A stretch of DNA of 64,000 nt from Trachelipus rathkii (taxonomy: Eukaryota; Arthropoda; Malacostraca; Isopoda; Trachelipodidae): contig JABUQX010086917.1 in assembly GCA_015478945.1 (NCBI GenBank), positions 1-64,000 on the forward strand, read 5' to 3'. The translations under genes and the position numbers were made by a program. A model generated the notes under the pieces. That model did no database searches. It was not told the DNA's origin and saw only the letters and a list, made by a program, of their open reading frames with translations. Position 1 is the first letter of the stretch; every line of letters begins with the position of its first letter. This document shows positions 54,420-64,000 of this stretch, one piece after another.

Positions 54420-54850
54420 TTTACCGACCCTTAGCACTTAGAAGCCTTCATGACTTCGTAACACTTTCCAGAAAACTGCAAGCTTAGAGCTCATAGTACC
54501 CAGCTCTGACACCTTTAGAACGATTAACATTAGACTAGAACACCTGGTTTTCGCATTAAGCACTTTGATACGCTCCTTATCTTAAGACGTAATTACACTG
54601 TTATTACATTGACGTTCGAGCTTTAGTCTACTTAGAACCCGTCCGACTTATACATTAGAGATTTCGACTATGCAACTTTATATGTCACTTCAACATAGCA
54701 ACTATAGAACACTTCGACATTACCAAACTTAGAGATTCCATTCGAGATCACTTGATACACTATAGGAACCTTTCGACTTAAACACTTATTTCGTGTTAGA
54801 ATACTCTTCGACTATGACAGTCCTTAAGAATATCCACTTCCGAGCCTAAT
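54420..54850 (+). repeat. 20-bp minisatellite, array 2
   Basis: Same CTTAGCACTTAG and CTTCGACTTA words as array 1, but more degenerate. Starts CCCTTAGCACTTAGAAGCC and fades after about 54845. Confidence 0.7.
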
Positions 54851-54999
54851 ATTGTGCTTAGACAATTATCGAACTTATAGGCTGGATAACACCATATTAC
54901 GTACCTTATATAGTATAAGTTCACAGTTCATATCTTTTAGTTAATCTAAGAGATGTTAGGTCGAATCGAGTCTAGGAACCGTGTATGCAACAGTCCTTC

Positions 55000-55720
55000 G
55001 TCTTGTTATGTTTATTTTAGTTACGAGATATGACTTTGTTAGCATATCTCGAATAATGTTTTAACTGTGATATCTTGATTGTGACCGTAGCAGTATCATT
55101 GTGCTTAAGAGTCTAGTAGTACGTGAGATATATTATATTGATAGTTACCCGAGACCTAAAATTTTGTGTGGGAGAAAAATAATATATTGATGAATATAAT
55201 ATTATTCTACTGCTATATATTATGTTTATGAGATTTTCAATCACAACTTAGATACATTTTAGACTCTATATATCAGTATTCTACTTCGTAGTTATTGATA
55301 ATCGATATACTTATATGGGGATTGCGCAAGTGATAGTTTATACTAAATTAATAATGAGTGTCATGCGCGTATCAAGTAGAATTCTAATAATTATAATGAG
55401 TTTTTTAATCTGGTTGCGCTATCACGAAACCGTCTACTGAGAGATAACTATTGATAGAGTCGCCTTTTTTAAACTGGCGAGTGAAAACGGTCAAAACCGG
55501 AACAATACTTAATCAATACCTATTTTATAAGCTCAGACCTATCGATTGTAAACCGGTGATTATATTACGTCATATATAGGTGACGCTCTGTTTCTGGGAA
55601 CTAAAAATATATAAACGGCGAAGTCTCTAAGTGGATAAATAATCTAAAGTGTATAAACAAAGTAATATAAAAATTTTCCCCGAAAATTTCTTGTTCAAGT
55701 TCGCTATTTTTTAATTGTAT
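55000..55720 (+). repeat. Spacer S, copy 4
   Basis: Contains GAGTCGCCTTTTTT (55456), CAATACCTATTTTATAAGCT, CAGACCTATCG, GTGACGCTCTG and TGGGAACTA (55590), in the same order as copy 1. Confidence 0.75.
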
Positions 55721-55760
55721 TCGGTGAATTGCACTGCTTGCTTGTATTTAACATTTTCTG

Positions 55761-56842
55761 CTTATATTTTAAAAGTCTCCGGATGTTTCTGGAGGGCTGA
55801 TCCACATACGTTTGAGTAGACAGCTGAACTCTAGCATTACTGTAGTTTTTATTAAACTTGAGCTTTTATAGGCCTTATTTATGCATCTCCCGGTAATAAC
55901 CCCTCCCTTACGTGACTTATAAAAAATAAGGACTAACTATATTGTGTTATGTACGCCTAATTGCTTACTTTACATAAAGTAATTGAAAATTTGATTTCGC
56001 TTTAAATCTAAAACATATCTGATACTTTTGTACACACATATATTGAACCTTTAATATTAAGTATTACGTTGACATTTAAGAGGTAACATTTTTATTGTTT
56101 TCTACTCAAATTTAAAAATTGGATTTCACAAATTAATTTGAAATAAAAATGGCTGCCAATAAAATTATAGATTCGCGAGAAAGCGACGATTTGGCAATAA
56201 ATTGCTAATTTAACGCTAGTCAGCGAGAGTACATTCCCTAACTGTTCTAGGTCTTGGCATTTGTTCTTTATGTCGCCCCTTTTAATTTCCGTAGGCGGGT
56301 GTTAAAGCAAAAAATTTAGAGAGCGTGGACTCACGAGATATAGTTTGAATTATATATTAATTAAATTAGATAGCGAATCGTAAAGTTGGTTCAGGGTACT
56401 AGATTGGTGATCAAGTCAGGTATGGTAAAAAAAAACGTTGTAATATTAACCGCAAACAAGACGGTTTACAGCAGTTGGTAATTACGACAAGCTATTCTTG
56501 TAGAATTTGTATGAACGTTCACGTACCGTGCTGTGATAAGTGCTCCACGCGTAGCGTCTACTGGCCGATCTAAGACAATGAATGCTTTTAAAGAATCGTA
56601 TTCGCGGAGTGGCGACTTAAAGTTGCATGAGTGAATATGTGGTGAAATTGATAGGTTTAAAGACTCAGAATAAGTTTTATAATGTGCCTGATTTATAAAT
56701 TAGATGTTTTTTTTTTTTTTTTTTTTTCGAGACCAGATACCAGAAAGTGAGGCTAATAGAAGACAAATCCTATTAGGCACACTCCTGGCAGAAAATCATC
56801 GAATAGAACCTAGTAAGCTAAACTAACAGCTATAATTCGATA
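55761..56842. other. No gene recognised
   Basis: AT-rich unique-looking sequence with a 24-base T run near 56707-56730. No coding family seen. Confidence 0.45.
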
Positions 56843-56918
56843 ATGGCCTTAGAAATAGCATAACACCACAGGTAAAAACCGGTGTCCTCATTGAAAACAC
56901 CAAAAAAAAGGCATGCAG
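56843..56918 (+). repeat. Short direct repeat, copy 1
   Basis: Words GCCTTAGA, CAGGTAA, AAAACACCAA and AAAAGGCAT in order; repeated at 56962-57029 (period about 120 bp). Confidence 0.65.
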
Positions 56919-56961
56919 GTCGAAGATCATTAAATAAAAGCTAGTAATGAAAAATATAATT

Positions 56962-57029
56962 CATAGCCTTAGACAATCAGCAGGTAAGTAAAAACGTGGG
57001 CCTAAAAACACCAACAAAAGGCATTGTCC
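56962..57029 (+). repeat. Short direct repeat, copy 2
   Basis: Second unit with GCCTTAGA, CAGGTAAGTAAAAACG, AAAAACACCAACAAAAGGCA. Only two copies are seen. Confidence 0.65.
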
Positions 57030-60000
57030 ATAGGAAACAGAGCGGTGGTCTAACTCCCGATTTTAAACAAAATTTAAAAGCAATAATAATGAAGATAATG
57101 AAAACGTTTATTATATTGCAAAGTAAAAAGTAGGTTACAGCGCTTGGGTCAAAGTTGTTAAAACTCCATTGACATAAGTTTTCTTATAGTATTAAAAAAA
57201 AAATCATCAGGATACATACTCTACAAAATAATAATTAAAAATTTTTACTTTTGAGTTGTGATTGTCAACTGCTCATCCCTCAACTAGATGCCTAGCTAAT
57301 TCTGTACTTGTAACGAATAAAATTAAACGAACATCTCCATCTTATAATAAAATGAAAATCCGCTGCCATAGTTTAAAATCGGAAACTCACTAAGGACGTG
57401 TGGAAACGCACGCAGTTCAAATTTAGAAAGAGATGCTCTCCGGACGAATTTTGTACAAGTTTCCTGTCACCAATTCAAGTCGGTACAAAAAAGGATTAAT
57501 CTTTTCTTGTTTTATAATCGCCCACGCTTCTAGGAAATGTTTTTCCCTGAATGCGTATGCGTTTAATAAAACATGGGTAATAATGATACATACTCAACAT
57601 ATGCGCTTTTTGCAGATTTCTTAAAACTCCGTACGTGATTCTCCTTCAACATTATTAAGCTATATATATTTACCTTCATGAGACTAATATTTCCTACTAT
57701 TACTACTATTACTTAAACATATATATATAGTACTCCTATATATATATATAACTAATTCATTTGACAATTAATTATTCTCTATCCTCAGAAAGAGATTATA
57801 ATAGGTAATAGTGATAGCCTATATAGTATATATATAGTATATCCATATATATACTGTATATATATACTCGGGCTATATTATATATGATCATGCGGCGGGT
57901 ATATTTCAGCGGGAGGGCCCGCTGCTGCACCATGCAGGCTTCCTCCTAATTCTTGGCGAAATAAAAAAGAATGGAACCTTATGTTTTCCAGACGACGTTT
58001 TTTAAAGGTTTATATACTAGCAAAAAACATTAAAAAAGATTAGACATGCTCATCGATAGATAAGCCTCAGTAGTTACAAATGTGACGAATGTCCAACGTG
58101 AATTTATTAAACTTACATTATTATTTCTAAAGGTTTTAATGTGTTTTCGTGGTTTCATATTGGCTTGAAATAACTAGGCTGTTGTGCTAAATATTATATA
58201 TTTTGCGTCAGAAGAAAAATCCAGGTCCAATATTACAATATATATATATATATTTAGGTATACCTACTCATATACTAACCTATCATATACCAGTCGAGTA
58301 TATATACTACCTACTCGCGTCTCTTAGTCGCTATTACTACTAATATTCTCAATTTAACAGGAACACGCTATATATCACTATATATATATATATAACGGGA
58401 ACTAATTGGTATACTCTGATTATATATAGTGTATTAGTGTGTATTTCGCGGTGCGAAGCTTGTGCCCCCCTTACAATGAAATCCCTTGCACTTGACGCCC
58501 TACCTGGTCTATATCACTATACAACTAACTATATAGATGATTTGTATTAGGATATATTAATCGTTATAAAGTTATATATTATATATATAGCTATAGTTAT
58601 TATATATAGAATAGTATATATATATATTTAATATAACCTTATTATTATATATATATAATGTCTCATATATATAGGTATATATAATATATACTATGTCCGG
58701 CTAGCTAAGTGAAGTGAGCTATGTCTTTTGTCTCATACGCATTGCATGTATGACCATACAATTTTTATTTGATAAAGTCCAAAATAAGAAAATCTTCTCT
58801 TAGAATACAAAAGAGCTTCACATATTTTAAAATTACAAATAACAAAACATATGGTTGAAAACTAGTGTACCCGAACCAGTAACAGTAACGTAAAAACCTA
58901 ACCAGGAAACTTTATGTAATATATGTATATATATATTATATATAGTTTAATATATATTATATACTATTATATAATATATATAATGATTACATATATGTAG
59001 ATATTATATGATAATATTACTATATATAATATTTATATAGATATAATATTATATATAAATATATTATAGTATATATAGTAGTATATTATATATATATAAA
59101 ATCTTAGAAACCAAATAATTAAAAAAGAAACTGAAATATTTGATAAATTAGACTAATTTTAAAAGACATTTTTCGATGAATTTGACCTTTAATCAGATCA
59201 GATCATTCTCTATTTCTAAGGATTTTCTATTTCTTTTCAGTCATTAAAAACCTCTCAGCACTTGGCAGCTTCTCTTATCTTATCTTATCTCTTATTTTCT
59301 TCCTGTCCCCATCACTTTCAAGCATTTATTCCACATACCTTTGATTACAGCTTATTCTCATCTTTTAAAAATCTGCTTTATTAATTTGAATATTTTTATG
59401 TTTAATTGCTCAAAAATCCATTCCATAACCATCTACCAATATACCTGACAAATTGCCTAAGCTCTTTGCACAGTCCTATCAACATTCCACATAAGATCTT
59501 ATTAGTAACTTGAATACAACAAAACATCATTTGGTTCACTCAAAAAGTTCCTTTTAACACTATATAAATTCACAGACAGATCAATCATACCGTGATTAAA
59601 AATATTTTCACTAGATAATCGACCATCTTATGTGGCTTGAATTTTGAAATAGGTTTTATAACTTCTTTAAGCTTAGTTCAGTAGGATTCTGTGCTACCTG
59701 GTCAGCAAAGCGTTAATTGTTATCAGCTGAATGAAAAAGGGTCCTACCGACAATAGCCTATAAGAACGGTGGTTAAATATATTTATTTAACTCTTGACCT
59801 GACCGAAATATACTTACCTCTTGACCTAACCTACGATTACATCTTTTAAACAAATAGCTTAAATAAAATTCTTTCCAAAATTTAAGTCTACTATTTATCA
59901 AAGTTATCTTTCTTCGAAAACAATTAATCCAATTCTTCTATAAACAAATCCTAACAGATTAACAAAAACATATAAACTAAAGTAATTGAACTAAACAAAT

Positions 60001-60289
60001 AAAACAAAGTTAACCATTAATTAAGAATAATTCAAAATAAATATAATAAACGTGCACACCCTGATCACCTGCCTCCCTACATACATAAAAAACATATTTG
60101 CACATAATCATTAAAGAAAATAATCCTTACTAAATCAATTTATGCAATGTAATAAAATTGTGGTCTATTTAATTTTTAATACATTAGTTGCTATAACAAC
60201 CACCTTGGACATTAATTAACCACCATTGTTATAATAGTAGTGTCATATATTGGAAACGTTATTTACTTCCCTCCGCTCTCTCTGATTAT
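57030..60289. other. AT-rich stretch, no gene recognised
   Basis: Degenerate TA tracts at 57660-57890, 58240-58300, 58375-58690 and 58915-59100. GC-richer islands of about 80 bp at 57890-57955 and 58440-58505 sit between AT tracts, like those at 40781 and 49700. A short TCTTA repeat lies at 59274-59292. Two TTGACCT/CTAACCT words occur at 59790-59832. Confidence 0.45.
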
Positions 60290-61027
60290 ATTTATATAAT
60301 ATATATATATATATATATAACTATAGGCTAAGTCATATATATATATCTAGGTAATTATATATATATATATATATATACTGATAACTATAATATATAATCA
60401 TATATAATATTGTATATATAATATGTATTACTATATATATATATATAATATATACATTCTACCCGCGATTAATATTGTACCCGATAATCATTAATTTCTC
60501 CACGTTGAGCCCTATGTAATCTTGATTAATGTATATAGTAAATGAATAGAAGTTTGACTAGGCCATCGCCGACGTGTCCAAATAAATACATATTTTTTGT
60601 CTATTAATTACTGTGAGTAAAACAAGAATACAGTTTTGACTCCATGATAATAATAGTTATAATCTACAGACAATTGCTTACTTTCGTTAGATAAGGAGAC
60701 TGTAATCATTCTCATTTGTGATACTTACCAGGTCATATATATATATATACTTATAGTATTATTATCACTATATAATACTCATATAATATATAGATATACT
60801 CATATATATATTTATATCATACCTACTATTATAATATATTATATATATATATATAATATAGCATACTATATAATATAATATATTAGAGTTTATATTAAAC
60901 GTATATATATATATATATATATATAATATAATATAATTAAAATATATATAGTGCTATATATATTATATATATATTAAGTATTATAATTATATATATATAT
61001 ATACTATATTATATATATATATTATAT

Positions 61028-61059
<32 letters not shown>

Positions 61060-61062
61060 ATA
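60290..61062. repeat. Degenerate AT tracts
   Basis: TA repeats at 60290-60460 and 60735-61062, with about 270 bp of ordinary sequence between. Confidence 0.65.
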
Positions 61063-61110
61063 CAGTGGCGTATCCAGAAATTTTTTTCGGTGGGGCCAAA
61101 ATAAATCGGT
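61063..61110 (+). repeat. DNA-transposon-like end CAGTGGCGTA
   Basis: CAGTGGCGTATCCAGAAATT followed by a T run and GGTGGGGCCAAAATAAA, placed between two TA tracts. It resembles the ends at 46083 and 46266. The partner end is not seen. Confidence 0.5.
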
Positions 61111-63530
61111 CTTTAGCCTATATATATACTAGATATATATATAATAATCTATATAGTGATATATATATATAATAGTATATTATATATATTAATATATATA
61201 TATATATATATATAATTATAATATATATATATATATGTTATAATAGTAATAGGTATATATAGATTAGATAAGTAATATTAAATAATATTATATGATATAA
61301 TATAAATGATATAAAGCAAAATATGAAATTCCTAAGAAAAAATGGGGAAGAATTTATATGAATTACGAAAATCACTTACCTAAATATGTTTAAATTTTAA
61401 TACAGCGGCAGACAAAGAAATGAGTTGTGTAAAGAATAGGGATGATATTCAGCTTAATATTGATCAGAAAAATGCGCGACAATTGGTTCCGAGATAACCA
61501 TCTTTCAATTGTTTGTATCTTCTAATATTTTCGATGTATGGTTAATTATTCGCTGGAGGGGTGAGCACAATAGTATAATGTCGATATTGTCCGAAGTATG
61601 TTACTCATTATTAAACTTCTCAGTTTCCAATTCATACTCCCGAAAAACACTGCTCATGTTTCCCATAGCAAAGGATTACGGTGAATTGCAGAAGGTGAGT
61701 GACTATAAAGTGCGTGTTGAGTTTGTAGAAAAGCTCTCATTCTTACATGGAAAGTCTCAATAATAAGCTCAGATAAAAGACATTAAAATGTCGTTGGAAA
61801 TTGTTAAACATTAACAACACTTTCATGCTCAGTCATTAATGCTCTAATCATTCTAGAATATTATTTTTATAACATAATAACCTATCATTATGACTGATTT
61901 TGGTTTCTGGTGGACCCTTGCGAAACCAAAGAAACGACCTACATATATATCGCGCCTCCATCTCATTCGCTTTGGGGCTTTTCGAGCTGACCTAGTCGCA
62001 GTGGTGAGGCTTCTCCAGAGACTATATATCCAGACATTCACAATCAGCTAGCACAAATCCACTCATATACTGCTGTTTACTATAAAACTCTGCATCTCTG
62101 GGCACTTCAGTGATCAAATGCGCCTTGCACTTACTACTTGGCACTTTGTAATATAAAATATAGTTTGGAAATATAAAATATAAAGAATCTTTTTTAATCT
62201 CTTCTTCCATATAGCACCTTCCCAGCGGCTAATTACACACCCATTCGGCCGCGTTATTCGATAGCCTAGTTTACAATGCACTATTGGAATTGAGCGTGCA
62301 AATATACGACATATTCATAGTAAATAAACCTTCTCACTAAAATGCTGAGTATCCTACTTTAACCTGTCCGTGATGCATCTGTCGCAAACAACATCTCTCG
62401 CGTTGTCACTTAAGAAGACTCGGCGATTAATGCGATAAGTCGGCTATAATTCTTTCGGCGAACTTTTCAACGTTTGCTATGTTGTGGGATAATAGTGCCA
62501 AATATGGGTTTCACGAGTGACCCGCACATCGATATAAGAAATAAATCACATAATAGCATTCTCGAGTGTGCGTGTGGGGACAGCGGAGGCCATAGGTTGA
62601 TGCTACCTCCTCGATCAGCGTCCTACTTGGCGAATGGGAGTAGTAACAATGTTCAAATAGTTACGAGCCGAAACTTAAAACTTGAAATGATCTGGAGCGC
62701 CGTCGTGCATGAAATACATTTGTTCGATCTTAATTCGTAATGGAAGCGTTTTCCAGTAGTGTATAGGCGAAGTCTATGTTCAAGAAATTGGCATAACACG
62801 TCTCCAGTTACGCCTCGCTGGTAAAAAGAATAGACCTTATCAAATAGAATGACTGCATGCGTGGATATGACATGGTAGACAATTCGTTTACTCGGTTACT
62901 TGTTGGTAGGACTGTCCCTCAAGTTCTATGGATAACCTCGTAATCTCTCGATATGGCTGGAAATTGTATATTTGCTTCGCGAGCTTGCCCGCTTGCTATT
63001 TAGACAAGGGTTTTTTAAAACTTCCCTGTTTCTCTTAAGACGTTGATTGGGAGGACGGTTGCCTGAATATTGTTTATTCGATTGGATATAGTAGTGTATT
63101 GCAGTGGTGCCTGGTGACAGATAGATTTCCCGAAAATATTCTCAGGTTGCGAGGATTCAGATGTGCTCTTCTTCTCGCATAATGGGTACCGTCTTGGCAT
63201 GACATAATGAATGACTGAAGATTCTAATGGTTAGTACCGTCTCTGGTTATCTTCTCGTTAAATAGCGATTCAAGTTACGGTTGTAATACTAATAGAGACC
63301 TACAAAGAATTTGTTGCCTGACCAGCCCCGTTTACGAATCGACTTAACTATAAATATATTTACATTTAACCTTAACCCTATATTTTTATTGATTGATTTA
63401 CGGATATGATATTGACTAAAACCTCTCTTCTGAGGTGTGTCTAGGAAAACTTTACGGATGGTTGGTCAGTGTGGCTTCTTTGGCCCGACCCTTGAACGAC
63501 CCACCTCCCCCTAAATACCCTTGTTATAAT
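61111..63530. other. Mixed sequence, no gene called
   Basis: After a TA tract (61115-61310) the composition becomes more balanced. Open frames on the minus strand (61853-62041, 62022-62210, 63015-63200) and plus strand (61509-61763, 62474-62740) are of ordinary composition but resemble no family I know. The minus pair at 61853-62210 overlaps in two frames and could be one frameshifted coding piece. Confidence 0.35.
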
Positions 63531-63715
63531 GTATATAATATATATAAGCTAATCTAACAACTATCGATCATAGTCAGAATTATATACTTGTAAATACGCT
63601 AGACGTATATTATATATACTGGATAGTATTAGATAGTATAGTGATAACTTATACTATTATGATTCATATAGTACATATATATAATATAATATATATATAA
63701 TAAATATATAAATAA

Positions 63716-63763
<48 letters not shown>

Positions 63764-64000
63764 AATAGTTATATGCTAGTATATATATATATAAATATAT
63801 ATATAATGTATATAACTTATGAGATAATAACTAGGAATATATATCATATAACTAGTAGTTAATATATATTAACAGTTATTAATTATAGTAATATTTATTA
63901 TATATATCATACTATATACTATATATATTAATATATATATATAGTAGTATAACTAATCATTTTTATAATTTAAACTATAAAACTAGTAGTAATTATTATT
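63531..64000. repeat. AT tract at the window end
   Basis: Interrupted TA repeat running to the end of the window, with no coding signal. Confidence 0.65.

Noticed and set aside
48240..55720. Regularly spaced repeats considered as a CRISPR-like array
   Set aside because: Units of 20 and ~120 bp are contiguous or separated by long repeated spacers, and the context is eukaryotic.

Overview
The window looks like non-coding, repeat-dominated nuclear DNA from an arthropod. It is extremely AT-rich, crowded with AT and AAT microsatellites, carries short TTAGG/AACCT telomere-type tracts, and holds fragments of Tc1, hAT, Ty3/gypsy, Jockey-like and RTE-like elements. That mix resembles decapod crustaceans, penaeid shrimp in particular; this is inference from composition and element types, not a database match. 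I recognised no host protein-coding gene, tRNA, rRNA or CRISPR array. Every recognisable coding segment belongs to a broken mobile element.

Layout. 404-19325 is a large imperfect inverted duplication: arms of about 7.4 kb (404-7790) and 5.6 kb (13750-19325) around an apparently unique loop of about 6 kb that holds a gypsy integrase fragment. 19590-31000 is much cleaner sequence with long uninterrupted microsatellites. In order it holds a hAT transposase remnant, an inverted pair of Tc1 transposase copies, a terminal-inverted-repeat element, a Jockey-like retrotransposon with a snap-back palindrome inserted in it, and a second inverted-repeat element rich in GCGCC. 31200-47400 is again indel-rich. 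It contains a direct duplication (36838/37286), long degenerate AT tracts, the 3' half of an RTE-like retrotransposon ending in a GATGAT tail (42715-44102), DNA-transposon-like ends and an endonuclease fragment of another retrotransposon. 47500-55760 is a composite satellite locus built from a 20-bp minisatellite, a spacer of 0.6-0.8 kb present four times, and a ~120-bp satellite in both orientations. 55760-64000 is AT-rich with a short direct duplication, one DNA-transposon-like end and no recognised gene.

Base quality appears mixed. Outside 19.6-31 kb, conserved protein motifs jump frame every few tens of residues and microsatellites are interrupted, as expected of uncorrected long reads. 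Frameshifts there should not be read as biological decay without raw-read support. The most interesting structures are the long inverted duplication, the composite satellite locus, and the recurring pattern of TA microsatellites inside or at the ends of inverted-repeat elements.
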